Part shown: in pieces, positions 1 to 8,252 of the stretch
Layout of the letters: each line of letters opens with the position of its first letter
Numbering within the stretch: position 1 is the first letter of the stretch
From: Flavobacterium sp. NG2
GTDB lineage: Bacteria > Bacteroidota > Bacteroidia > Flavobacteriales > Flavobacteriaceae
Assembly: GCF_034119845.1 (NCBI RefSeq)
Contig: NZ_CP139420.1
Location: 784,001-848,000, forward strand
Direction of reading: 5' to 3'
Length of the DNA: 64,000 nucleotides
The notes under the pieces: model-generated
Database searches by the model: none
Seen by the model: only the letters and a program-made list of their open reading frames with translations
What the model was told of the DNA's origin: nothing
Made by a program: the position numbers and the translations under genes

Positions 1-91
1 ATATTTTAGGGTTATTAGAATATTTTACGAATAATCCCAAGCCAATAAAAACTAAAGGAATTATTAACCATTTAAAATTTACGTATAGCAT
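1..91 (-). CDS. Partial membrane protein cut by left edge
   Basis: An open frame starts with ATG at 91-89 on the minus strand and runs off the left edge without a stop. The 30 visible residues begin MLYVNFKWLIIPLVFIGLGL, a hydrophobic stretch that would form one membrane segment or an uncleaved signal anchor. It lies 12 bases downstream of another small membrane-protein frame, so the two could be cotranscribed. No family can be assigned from so short a piece. Confidence 0.4.
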   Translation of the reverse strand, partial: MLYVNFKWLIIPLVFIGLGLFVKYSNNPKI

Positions 92-103
92 TATTATGTT
101 TTT

Positions 104-337
104 TTAAATAAATTTTAAAGCTTCTATAAAAAATTTTATTGAAAGAAAAATTAATATTAATATTATAAACCATCCAGAAATTTTAGTTTCAAATATTTTA
201 TTCCTATTATATAAAGAATCATGAATATTCTGATTTCTAATTCTTTTTTTCATTGTTAACTGCCAAAATTTAAAAAAAACAAAGGCTAATAAAAGACTAA
301 TAAAACTTTTAAAAAACAAGTAAACAATATGTTTCAT
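104..337 (-). CDS. Small two-TM membrane protein, unknown
   Basis: This 77-residue frame has a hydrophobic segment near each end (about residues 8-27 and 54-75). They are separated by a basic, Asn-rich linker with KKRIRNQN. The layout fits a small inner-membrane protein with two helices and a short loop. I recognise no family. It is 20 bases downstream of scoB on the same strand and is followed by another short membrane frame at the window edge. The base composition is very AT-rich even for this genome, so it may be a poorly conserved or recently acquired gene. It could also be spurious, but the two clean membrane segments argue for a real product. Confidence 0.5.
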   Translation of the reverse strand: MKHIVYLFFKSFISLLLAFVFFKFWQLTMKKRIRNQNIHDSLYNRNKIFETKISGWFIILILIFLSIKFFIEALKFI

Positions 338-357
338 AATTAATTAAATCTTTGAGT

Positions 358-1014
358 TTAATCAATCACCATCTCCGGAATTTCCCCTTCTACAATCAAT
401 TCCGCTTCAGTTGAGGCAATAATATGTTCAATAGAAACCCCTGGCGCACGTTCTAAGAGTTTAAAGCCTTTTGGAGTTACTTCGAGAACGGCCAGTTCCG
501 TAACTATTTTTTTAACGCATCCTACACCTGTTAGGGGCAAGCTGCATTTTTTGAGGATTTTAGATTGGCCTGCTTTGTTGACATGCATCATAGCTACAAT
601 GATGTTTTCGGCAGAAGAGACCAAATCCATCGCACCACCCATTCCTTTAACCATTTTGCCGGGGATTTTCCAGTTGGCTATATCGCCATTTTCCGCCACT
701 TCCATAGCACCTAAAACGGTTAAATCGACGTGTTTCCCTCGTATCATTCCAAAACTCATAGCCGAGTCAAAAAAACTGGCTCCCGCCAATGTGGTAATGG
801 TTTGCTTCCCTGCATTGATGATATCAGCATCTTCTTCTCCTTCAAAAGGAAAAGGCCCCATGCCTAGAACCCCGTTTTCGCTTTGTATTTCAATGTTAAT
901 TCCTTTTGGGATATAATTAGCCACAAGCGTTGGGATTCCGATGCCCAGGTTGACATAATAGCCGTCTTGTAGTTCCTGCGCGATGCGTTTTGCGATTCCG
1001 ATTTTGTCTAACAT
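358..1014 (-). CDS. scoB: 3-oxoacid CoA-transferase subunit B
   Basis: This is the beta subunit of succinyl-CoA:3-ketoacid (acetoacetate) CoA-transferase. With subunit A it moves CoA between succinate and acetoacetate in ketone-body and branched-chain/aromatic acid breakdown. The 218 residues match the family length. The family motif with the catalytic glutamate is visible as QSENGVLGMGP near residues 43-53, with NLGIGIPT at 22-29. The subunit A gene lies just upstream on the same strand, but about 197 bases away rather than overlapping; the gap holds a degenerate repeat. The ATG at 1014 gives a full-length protein. Confidence 0.93.
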   Translation of the reverse strand: MLDKIGIAKRIAQELQDGYYVNLGIGIPTLVANYIPKGINIEIQSENGVLGMGPFPFEGEEDADIINAGKQTITTLAGASFFDSAMSFGMIRGKHVDLTVLGAMEVAENGDIANWKIPGKMVKGMGGAMDLVSSAENIIVAMMHVNKAGQSKILKKCSLPLTGVGCVKKIVTELAVLEVTPKGFKLLERAPGVSIEHIIASTEAELIVEGEIPEMVID

Positions 1015-1042
1015 ATTTTATTTTTTTAAACCATATAAGGCA

Positions 1043-1216
1043 TATAAGTTTTTCTCACTTACTGAATACTTAAAACTGTCAACAGAATACTATTTTAACC
1101 ATATAAGAAATATAAGAGCATTTAAGTTGTTTGAATCTAAAACACTAAAAATAATCTATTTAAATATAAGTTGTTCTCACTTACTGAACACTAAGAACTG
1201 CTAACTGAACACTATT
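1043..1216. repeat. Degenerate direct repeat between scoA and scoB
   Basis: Two copies of a roughly 52-base unit lie at about 1043-1096 and 1165-1216. Both read TATAAGTT, then TTCTCACTTACTGAA, and end in ACTATT. The second copy itself contains two ACTGAACACTA-type subunits. The repeat fills the unusually long spacer between the two CoA-transferase subunits and reaches the last codons of scoA. It has no coding potential on either strand. Confidence 0.6.
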
Positions 1217-1913
1217 CTCTCATCCTCACTGTAAGTTGTTCAATCCGCTTCTCGTATTTTTCTCCTTGAAAAATGCGTTTTACAAAGATGCCTGGAATAT
1301 GAATTTGATTAGGATCTAATGTTCCTGCTTCGACAAGTTCTTCAACTTCGGCGATAGTGATTTTGGCAGCACCACACATAACGGGATTAAAATTCCGAGC
1401 CGTACCTTTGAAAATAAGATTTCCTGCAGTGTCTCCTTTCCAAGCTTTTACAATAGCAAAATCAGCTTGAAAGGCGTGCTCCAAGACATACATTTTTCCG
1501 TTAAATTCTCGTGTTTCTTTGCCGCTTGCTACCTCAGTACCGTAACCAGCGGGTGTATAAAAAGCGGGGATTCCTGCCTGGGCGGCACGACAACGTTCTG
1601 CTAGCGTACCCTGCGGAATCAATTCCACATCGAGTTCGCCTGAGAGCATTTGGCGCTCAAATTCGGCATTCTCTCCCACATAGGAGGAGATCATTTTTTT
1701 GATTTGTTTTTTTTGCAAAAGCAAACCCAAACCAAAATCATCAACTCCTGCGTTGTTAGAAACGCAGGTAAGTTGATTAATTTCTTTATTTACTAATTCG
1801 GCAATAGCATTTTCAGGGATACCACATAATCCAAATCCTCCAAAGAGAATTGTCATACCGTTTTGAACTCCCTGCAGCGCCTCTTGAACCGTATTTACCT
1901 TTTTGTTAATCAT
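1212..1913 (-). CDS. scoA: 3-oxoacid CoA-transferase subunit A
   Basis: Alpha subunit of succinyl-CoA:acetoacetate CoA-transferase, partner of the scoB product downstream. The 233-residue length and the N-terminal CoA-binding glycine motif ([13 protein letters not shown], about residues 23-35) are typical of CoA transferase family I subunit A. The C-terminal part carries the conserved [20 protein letters not shown] segment, seen here as [16 protein letters not shown]. It is transcribed ahead of scoB. The spacer to scoB is long and repeat-filled, so equal expression of the subunits may rely on read-through of about 200 bases of noncoding RNA. Confidence 0.93.
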   Translation of the reverse strand: MINKKVNTVQEALQGVQNGMTILFGGFGLCGIPENAIAELVNKEINQLTCVSNNAGVDDFGLGLLLQKKQIKKMISSYVGENAEFERQMLSGELDVELIPQGTLAERCRAAQAGIPAFYTPAGYGTEVASGKETREFNGKMYVLEHAFQADFAIVKAWKGDTAGNLIFKGTARNFNPVMCGAAKITIAEVEELVEAGTLDPNQIHIPGIFVKRIFQGEKYEKRIEQLTVRMRE

Positions 1914-1971
1914 ACTTTCAAATTATTTCAATCGATTTGAGTGAATCTGAAAGTTACAAAAAAGCATTGAT

Positions 1972-4278
1972 TTAAAATGAAAATTCTTCGGTATCTTGTT
2001 TTGTAGCTGTCGAATCTTTTACTACTCTTGGCACATAACAATCTACTTTAATAGATAAATTTGCCGGCCTATCAAAGTTTTCTTTAGACACCTTTAGTTC
2101 AGGATCTGCATAACACAATTTCATGAAATAACCCCAGATAGGCAAGGCAGCAGTAGCTCCTTGACCATACGTAATACTTTTGAAACGTGCCGAACGATCC
2201 TCGCAACCTACCCAAACACCTGTCACTAGATTAGGAACCATTCCCATAAACCATCCATCAGATTGGTTTTGTGTGGTTCCTGTTTTACCTGCAATAGGGT
2301 TGGTAAACTTATAAGGGTAACCTGTCCATCGGTTGTCACCACTTCCTCCGTACTCCGTACGTAATCGAGATCCAGAACCACCTTCGGTAACGCCTTCCAA
2401 CAATTTAATTACCGCAAAGGCAATATCTTTATTTAATACGTCATGAGATTCAGGGATAGGTTCGTAAATTACCACACCACTTTTATCTTCGATACGATTT
2501 AAAAATTGAGGTTTATTATACACTCCTTGATTCGCAAAAGTTCCATAAGCCGCCACCATGTCTTCAACGGTGATTTCTACAGCTCCTAAAGCAATCGAAG
2601 CTTGAATAGGAATTTGTGATTTTACCCCTAATTTATGAGTCAAATCAACAACAGCTTCAGGGCCCACTTTATCCATCAGTTTGGCAGATACCGTATTAAT
2701 TGAATTCGCCAAAGCCTTCTTTAAAGTAACCATTCCGCGGTATTTATTATCCGAGTTTTTTGGTGACCATGCTTCTGTAGCATGATGACGTCCTGCCGGC
2801 ATTGTAAAAGGAGCATCAATAATAGAATCACAAGGAGACATATTCAAATGCTCAATAGCAGTTGCGTATACAAATGGTTTGAATGTTGAACCCACCTGTC
2901 TTGCACCTTGCGCAACGTGATCATACTGGAAATATTTATAATTAATTCCACCTACCCAAGCCTTGATATTACCCGTTTGAGGCTCCATAGCCATCAATCC
3001 CGATTGTAAAAAGTGTTTGTAATAACGGATAGAATCGATAGGTTTCATGATGGTGTCTCTTTCACCCTTCCAAGTGAAAACCGTCATTTTTGCTTCTTTA
3101 TAAAAAGATTCTTCAATTTCTTCATCACTTTTATCATTTGACTTTAAAACTGCCCAACGGCTTGAAGATTTCATAGCTTGTTTTAAAATTCGTTGGGTTT
3201 CAGCATCAGAAATATTGACAAATGGTGCATTCTTATTCGTTTTTGCTTGAAGAAAAAACTCTTCTTGCAAGTTTGCCATATGCTTCTCCACCGCTTCTTC
3301 AGCATGCAATTGCATACGAGAATCAATAGTGGTATAAATTTTTAATCCATCTTTATAAATGTCGTAATCTGAACCATCTGGCTTCTTGTTATCAACTGCC
3401 CATTTCTTCATATAATCACGAAGATATTCTCTGAAGTAAGTCGCAGTTCCTTCGCGATGACTTTCTAATTTGAATTTTAATGCAATCGGTAAAGCTTGTA
3501 GTTTCACTTTTTGTTCATTGGTAATCATTTTGGATTTTGCCATTTGTGCCAAAACCACATTACGACGGTTTTTCACACCTTGAGGATTACGAACAGGATT
3601 GTACAAACCTGAATTCTTGAACATTCCAACCAAAATAGCTGACTCATCAATTGTTAATTCTTTCGGGCTTTTCGAAAAATACGTTTGAGCAGCTGAACTT
3701 ACACCTACTGAATAATTTCCAAAATCATAGACATTACAATACATAGCTAAGATTTCGTTCTTAGTATACTGTCTTTCCAATCGGATGGCGATAATCCATT
3801 CTTTGGCTTTTTGTACAATTCTAAAAGGCAAAAACTTAGAACCTTCACCATGAAATAATTGTTTGGCTAATTGCTGAGTCAAGGTACTGGCACCACCGCT
3901 AGTTCCTAAGCTAGCAATTGCTCTTAGCGTTCCTCTTCCATCAATACCAGAGTGTTCGTAAAAACGCTCATCCTCTGTAGCGACAAGAGCGTCTACAAGG
4001 TTTTTAGGTAGATCAGAATATTTTAATTGCGATCTGTTTTTTTGAAAATATTTACCAATTATAACGCCATCTGAAGAAATAATTTCAGTCGCTAAATTGG
4101 AATCTGGATTCTCTAAGTCCTCAAAAGAAGGCATTGAACCAAAAATTCCCCATGAAGCAAACAGAAAAAAGACTGCAATACCGCCTAATCCATAAAAGAA
4201 AAATCTCCAAAAGGTTTTAGTATAATATTTAAAATCCTTTTCGATGGAATTAATTTGATTATTTTTTTTAGTAGCCAT
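1972..4278 (-). CDS. Penicillin-binding protein 1A (class A PBP)
   Basis: Bifunctional peptidoglycan synthase that polymerises lipid II and crosslinks the strands, anchored in the inner membrane. A basic N-terminus precedes one membrane segment (about residues 24-45). The GT51 glycosyltransferase domain follows with the catalytic glutamate in TEDERF (E102). The transpeptidase domain has the SxxK motif STFK (S464, K467), the SxN motif in LANSINT and the KTGTT motif starting at K665. At 768 residues it has the normal size for Bacteroidota PBP1A. It starts 12 bases after gldH on the same strand, the third gene of a ricT-like / gldH / PBP run. Confidence 0.95.
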   Translation of the reverse strand: MATKKNNQINSIEKDFKYYTKTFWRFFFYGLGGIAVFFLFASWGIFGSMPSFEDLENPDSNLATEIISSDGVIIGKYFQKNRSQLKYSDLPKNLVDALVATEDERFYEHSGIDGRGTLRAIASLGTSGGASTLTQQLAKQLFHGEGSKFLPFRIVQKAKEWIIAIRLERQYTKNEILAMYCNVYDFGNYSVGVSSAAQTYFSKSPKELTIDESAILVGMFKNSGLYNPVRNPQGVKNRRNVVLAQMAKSKMITNEQKVKLQALPIALKFKLESHREGTATYFREYLRDYMKKWAVDNKKPDGSDYDIYKDGLKIYTTIDSRMQLHAEEAVEKHMANLQEEFFLQAKTNKNAPFVNISDAETQRILKQAMKSSSRWAVLKSNDKSDEEIEESFYKEAKMTVFTWKGERDTIMKPIDSIRYYKHFLQSGLMAMEPQTGNIKAWVGGINYKYFQYDHVAQGARQVGSTFKPFVYATAIEHLNMSPCDSIIDAPFTMPAGRHHATEAWSPKNSDNKYRGMVTLKKALANSINTVSAKLMDKVGPEAVVDLTHKLGVKSQIPIQASIALGAVEITVEDMVAAYGTFANQGVYNKPQFLNRIEDKSGVVIYEPIPESHDVLNKDIAFAVIKLLEGVTEGGSGSRLRTEYGGSGDNRWTGYPYKFTNPIAGKTGTTQNQSDGWFMGMVPNLVTGVWVGCEDRSARFKSITYGQGATAALPIWGYFMKLCYADPELKVSKENFDRPANLSIKVDCYVPRVVKDSTATKQDTEEFSF

Positions 4279-4290
4279 AACTTTTACTAT

Positions 4291-4770
4291 CTATTCTTTT
4301 TTTTCTATTCTTAATCCAATTTCGGTAATACCTTCTAGTTGTGTCACTCCAGGCACTTTACCAGATTCTCTCACCGCTTGCTTTATATTGACTTTGTATT
4401 TTCCGCGAAATCGAACTCCTTCTTTATAAAACAATTTACTTTCTTTTATATCAGTAAAACCTTCCCCTAATAAAGTGCCATCTGGCGCTGCCATTTCGTA
4501 CTCTAAGGTATCTACTTTGGTATAGCCATTCGGTTTTTCTAAAGTAACAATCAAAAATAAATTATTGTAAGGATAATTGTTGTTGTCTCTTAGATTAATA
4601 AACAAATCGTAACGTTGTGTCGAATCCAATTCAGGCAAATCAAAAGAAACAATACTATCTTTATGCCAAGCGCTTCCTACCGATTTGTATTCATCAAAAA
4701 CTCTCTTTTTGTCACAGGAGATAAGAAGTACCGCAATAAGAAGAATTAAAAAACTACTTTTTATTCTCAT
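4291..4770 (-). CDS. gldH: Gliding motility lipoprotein GldH
   Basis: GldH is a lipoprotein required for gliding motility in Flavobacterium. Gld proteins as a group are tied to the T9SS/gliding machinery. The 159-residue protein has a lipoprotein signal peptide with the lipobox LLISC (Cys19), then a beta-rich domain containing YDLFINLRDNNNYPYNNLFL, the part I recognise as GldH-like. Its first 17 bases overlap the end of the upstream ricT-like gene, implying translational coupling, and PBP1A follows after 12 bases. Its presence is the best single marker that the host is a gliding member of Bacteroidota. Confidence 0.88.
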   Translation of the reverse strand: MRIKSSFLILLIAVLLISCDKKRVFDEYKSVGSAWHKDSIVSFDLPELDSTQRYDLFINLRDNNNYPYNNLFLIVTLEKPNGYTKVDTLEYEMAAPDGTLLGEGFTDIKESKLFYKEGVRFRGKYKVNIKQAVRESGKVPGVTQLEGITEIGLRIEKKE

Positions 4771-6082
4771 TTTTAGTAATAATTATAGGTTTTCTAGGTT
4801 GTGGATTGGGTTTGTTTTCACCGTTACCCGTGTTTTTATTGTTATTGGGCTTTCTATTATTAGGCCTAGACTTATTATTATTTGGTTTGTTCGTATTTGG
4901 CTTTTTCTCTTGATTCGCTTTTGCCCCAACCTCAGCATTAGATTTTTCAGCAGCAATTTTAGGTTTGCGGTTTGTTTTTTTCTTTTTCTTAGGCTGATCA
5001 AAACGTGTCAAACTCTCTTGCCCCATAGCATTGTTGAAGTCTTTTTCTCTCTCTTGAATGATTTCGATAGCAAAATCCTCAAGGGCAGAAACTTTCTTTT
5101 TCTGTTTATTCTCGGCAATGATTTCTCGTACTTTGTCAATTTTTAGTACATGCCAATGTGCAAAATTATTGGTATACGCAAACCACATTAAACCTTTAAA
5201 GATATCTTGTTTTTGACAAATAGCATCTCCTTTTTCAGTCACTAATTTGGTGTCAAAATCTGGAAACCCTTTTAAGGTATCCATATAAGTGTCTAGCTCA
5301 TAATTCAAACAACATTTCAATTTTCCGCATTGACCCGCTAGTTTTTGCGGATTTAAAGATAGTTGTTGGTAACGTGCAGCCGAAGTATTGACACTTCTAA
5401 AATCAGTCAACCAAGTAGAACAACATAATTCTCTACCACAAGAACCAATTCCTCCCAAACGAGCCGCTTCCTGACGGAAACCCACTTGCTTCATTTCGAC
5501 TCTGGTGCTGAACTCTTTGGCAAAATCTTTAATCAAAAGTCGGAAGTCTACACGGTCATTTGCAGTATAGTAAAAAGTCGCTTTTGATCCATCACCTTGA
5601 AATTCAATATCAGAAATTTTCATTTCCAGTTTGTGCTGAATTGCAAGTTCACGAGCACGAACCTTCATTGGCTCCTCTCTATCACGAGCGGCTGACCAAA
5701 TGTCGATATCTTTTTGAGATGCTTTTCGGTAAATTTTTGGAACCTCATTGCTAGTTGGGTTTACCCCTTTTTTCTTCATTTGAATACGAACTAACTCGCC
5801 AGTCAAAGTTACAATTCCAATATCATGTCCAGGAGAAGCGACAGTTGCCACAATATCTCCCATACTCAGCGTCAATTTTTCAGTATTTCTAAAAAACTCT
5901 TTTCGACCATTTTTAAAACGAACTTCAACACAGTCAAATGGAGCTTCTCCATTTGGCATACTCATATTCGAAAGCCAATCAAAAACCGTTAATTTGTTGC
6001 AGCTATCGGTGCCGCAAGTCCCATTATTTTTACAACCCTTCGGTGCGCCACCATCAGAAGTTGAACAACTTGTACATGCCAT
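4754..6082 (-). CDS. PSP1-domain protein, RicT (YaaT)-like
   Basis: This 442-residue protein contains the PSP1 C-terminal domain of the RicT/YaaT family. In Bacillus, RicT is part of a Y-complex that affects RNase Y and mRNA processing; the role in Bacteroidota is not settled. Visible motifs are the Cys-rich N-terminus (CTSCSTSDG, CKNNGTCGTDSC), the conserved RxEaaRLGGIGSCGRELCCSTWL-type core (RLGGIGSCGRELCC near residue 210) and GQCGKLKCCLNYE. The last about 75 residues are a low-complexity tail of Lys, Asn and Pro, probably disordered and RNA-binding. It overlaps gldH by 17 bases. Confidence 0.85.
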   Translation of the reverse strand: MACTSCSTSDGGAPKGCKNNGTCGTDSCNKLTVFDWLSNMSMPNGEAPFDCVEVRFKNGRKEFFRNTEKLTLSMGDIVATVASPGHDIGIVTLTGELVRIQMKKKGVNPTSNEVPKIYRKASQKDIDIWSAARDREEPMKVRARELAIQHKLEMKISDIEFQGDGSKATFYYTANDRVDFRLLIKDFAKEFSTRVEMKQVGFRQEAARLGGIGSCGRELCCSTWLTDFRSVNTSAARYQQLSLNPQKLAGQCGKLKCCLNYELDTYMDTLKGFPDFDTKLVTEKGDAICQKQDIFKGLMWFAYTNNFAHWHVLKIDKVREIIAENKQKKKVSALEDFAIEIIQEREKDFNNAMGQESLTRFDQPKKKKKTNRKPKIAAEKSNAEVGAKANQEKKPNTNKPNNNKSRPNNRKPNNNKNTGNGENKPNPQPRKPIIITKNENKK

Positions 6083-6214
6083 AATTTTATATGTAGTGTT
6101 GTGAAAGACACAACTTAAGTTCTTAAAACGATTAATTGGTAAAGATAGTATTTTTTAAAGGAAAGTTGCAATTGTTAAAATGAGGGTTTCGTCTTAATTT
6201 TTAAGCAAAAAAAA

Positions 6215-6242
6215 GAGGCTGTCCTTTTGGACAGCCTTTTTA
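6215..6242 (-). terminator. Rho-independent terminator after T9SS gene
   Basis: The stem GGCTGTCC / GGACAGCC closes a TTTT loop and, read on the minus strand, is followed by a run of T residues. It lies just past the stop of the minus-strand gene ending at 6276. It also has a T-run on the plus side. Confidence 0.85.
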
Positions 6243-6275
6243 AAATCTATTTATTCACTTATTTTTTTTGTTTTT

Positions 6276-6944
6276 TTATTTAGCGAATTTCAAAACGCCA
6301 CTTTTTGTAGATAAAACATACAATCCAGAAGCTAACGAACTAACATTAATTTTTGGACTAATTGTTCCGCTTAACACTGTTTTTCCCGACAAATCAGAAA
6401 CAATAAACTCTCCTGTAACTTCATCATTGATTATAATTGAATTTTCTGATTGGCTATAGAAAGAATTTGATAATTTACTTTTCTCGAAGTTATTTGTAGA
6501 AAGTGTAGGATCATTTTTAATAGTAAATCCATTTGCAGCATAAGCAAAAACGTTAGCGGTTCCACCGCTATCTCTCCCTAAGGTTTGAAGACGTACTTTA
6601 AGATCAGCAGTTACCAACGGTACTACAAAATTAAAGGTAACTGTTTGCAACGAAGTGCTTGTAGTAATTGGTGTATCCATATTTGGAGCTCCAGCAATTA
6701 CACCATAAGTTGTCCAATCTAGTATTCTTGTTCTTAAGTTTAATCCAAAAGTTGGACTTGAAATTATATTTGTATAATCAACAGTTAAACTTAATGTTGT
6801 GTTTTCTAAAATTTCTGGGTGATCAGCTAAATAAGTGGCAGTATCAATTCCGTTAATTTGCCTAATAACTATTGCGGAAGTTTGAGCTTGAACTGCAAAA
6901 GCAGATGCTATTAGTGTAATAAATAATAAAGTAATTTTTTTCAT
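6276..6944 (-). CDS. Small secreted protein with T9SS type A tail
   Basis: Signal peptide MKKITLLFITLIASAFAVQAQ is followed by a beta-rich domain of about 120 residues and a C-terminal type A sorting domain. The tail includes GEFIVSDLSGKTVLSG and ends with VSSLASGLYVLSTKSGVLKF, the classic T9SS cargo signature. The mature N-terminal domain is homologous to the whole protein encoded upstream at 7031-7459. Compare INGIDTATYLADHPEILENT with INNMTPAEFKNSHPVLKKGE, and RTRILD with RARVLND. The two genes are tandem paralogues, but only this one has the export tail. The function of the domain is unknown to me. It is followed by a strong terminator. Confidence 0.8.
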   Translation of the reverse strand: MKKITLLFITLIASAFAVQAQTSAIVIRQINGIDTATYLADHPEILENTTLSLTVDYTNIISSPTFGLNLRTRILDWTTYGVIAGAPNMDTPITTSTSLQTVTFNFVVPLVTADLKVRLQTLGRDSGGTANVFAYAANGFTIKNDPTLSTNNFEKSKLSNSFYSQSENSIIINDEVTGEFIVSDLSGKTVLSGTISPKINVSSLASGLYVLSTKSGVLKFAK

Positions 6945-7030
6945 AATAATTAAATTTGGTTGATAACTAATTTAAAGTTTAAGCTACAACTCTTTGCCAA
7001 AATAATGTTTTGACAAAGAGTTGTATTCTT

Positions 7031-7459
7031 TTATTTTAATTCAAATGGTGGTACATACCCAAAAATATTTCCTTCGCTACCATCTGGTTTATTACCAAAG
7101 GCTAACACTTGAATACGTGCTGTCTTAATTTCCTCGCTTACATTAGGAATGATTAGTGGAATTTCCACAGTCTGGATTTCTGTTGAAGTGCTAACTTGTT
7201 TGAATGCTTCTGTTGAACCATCAATTAATGCAAAATCATTCAAAACTCGTGCTCTTACACGGGTGTCTTTTCGATCTTTAAGAATGTTAGAAAAACTAAC
7301 CGTCAGCATTAATGTTTCTCCTTTTTTAAGTACTGGATGTGAATTTTTGAATTCAGCTGGTGTCATGTTGTTGATTTTAACAATCTTTAAAGTTGACGTT
7401 TGTGCTGTTGCTACTGCTGTTGCAAATAAGACAGTAAGCATTAAAATAACTTTTTTCAT
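7031..7459 (-). CDS. Small periplasmic/secreted protein, paralogue of next gene
   Basis: A 142-residue protein with a Sec signal peptide (MKKVILMLTVLFATAVATAQ) and one beta-rich domain. It shares order and spacing of conserved positions with the N-terminal domain of the 222-residue protein downstream. It stops at the end of that domain (FGYVPPFELK), so it lacks a T9SS sorting domain and would stay in the periplasm. The spacing between the genes is about 85 bases, suggesting one operon. No enzymatic motif is visible. The pair lies beside a GH86 enzyme gene, but nothing in the sequence proves a functional link. Confidence 0.72.
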   Translation of the reverse strand: MKKVILMLTVLFATAVATAQTSTLKIVKINNMTPAEFKNSHPVLKKGETLMLTVSFSNILKDRKDTRVRARVLNDFALIDGSTEAFKQVSTSTEIQTVEIPLIIPNVSEEIKTARIQVLAFGNKPDGSEGNIFGYVPPFELK

Positions 7460-8137
7460 AATTTTTTGTTTGTTGTTAATTAATAAATAGATTTTAGGTT
7501 AAATATCGAATTTAAAGTATTCAAATAAGAAACCTGTTTCAAATGTAAACAAAAATATTAAATACTACTTCTGTCTTGATAATTTTTTTTCTAGTTAAAA
7601 AATTTGTTTGTCTATTATAAATCGTGTCAATAAAATATTTAATATTCAGATGTTGATTATGAAAAAAATGGTAGCAGCAGTTCTTTTTTATTTATAAATA
7701 GTGACTTAGGCATGATTTAAAACGATTTAGAATTCAATTAATGAACTCATGTTTCTAATTTTTCTAGTCGGCAGCAATCGTCAATATTCGTTTCGTGCAA
7801 GAGATTATCAATAGGCAGTATTGGTTAATGAATGAATTTTAATAGCAGTATATTTATTATAAAGTACAATAAACTTACATAAGCTATTAAATTTTGTAAA
7901 AAATGATATTTCACCTCCTACTAGTTTTTGAGTTCCATAAATGATCGTTATTTTTGTTTTTGCCAGAATACCAGACCGAGTTAGGAATGTTGGATTTTTT
8001 GAAGTTAATACAGCAATTCTAAACCCATAACTTTGGCTCCTCATTCTATGCTCATATGTACATAATAGTTTACTCAAAAAAAAAGACTGCTCAGAATGGC
8101 AGTCTTTTGATAGGATAAAATTTTAAATAGATAATTG
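7460..8137. other. Gene-poor AT-rich spacer
   Basis: I see no convincing gene here. A minus-strand frame of 89 codons at 7808-8077 begins inside the arm of a terminator hairpin and has no recognisable features, so I do not call it. The only structured element is the terminator at 8082-8107. Confidence 0.6.
8082..8107 (-). terminator. Rho-independent terminator after T9SS remnant
   Basis: Stem AAAGACTGC / GCAGTCTTT with an 8-base loop, followed on the minus strand by a run of nine T residues. It sits 30 bases past the stop of the orphan T9SS tail, consistent with that tail once being the end of a full gene. Confidence 0.85.
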
Positions 8138-8248
8138 TTATTCTTTAATTATTTTTGCGGTACCAACATCAGTTGCAAGAATATAAGTCCCTGAAGCCAA
8201 ATCAATAAAAATCGATTTGGCTTCTTTTTTAAAACCGAAATAAAATTT
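8138..8248 (-). pseudogene. Orphan T9SS type A sorting-domain tail
   Basis: Reading the minus strand in one frame gives a stop at 8138-8140, preceded by IDLASGTYILATDVGTAKII and KE. This closely resembles the last 24 residues of the T9SS protein at 32676-33698 (VSSLANGVYLLVTDAGIAKF). The frame continues upstream (KKEAKSIF) into the 3' end of the GH86 gene but has no start codon or signal peptide. It is followed by its own terminator. I infer the surviving 3' end of a lost T9SS cargo gene, perhaps cut off when the GH86 gene arrived or by a deletion. Confidence 0.75.
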
Positions 8249-8252
8249 TATG

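Noticed and set aside
983..1204. A 73-codon plus-strand frame across the scoA-scoB spacer
   Set aside because: It is read through a degenerate noncoding repeat and into the start of scoB on the other strand.
7808..8077. An 89-codon minus-strand frame
   Set aside because: It starts in the arm of a terminator hairpin, has no recognisable features or signal, and lies in gene-poor DNA.
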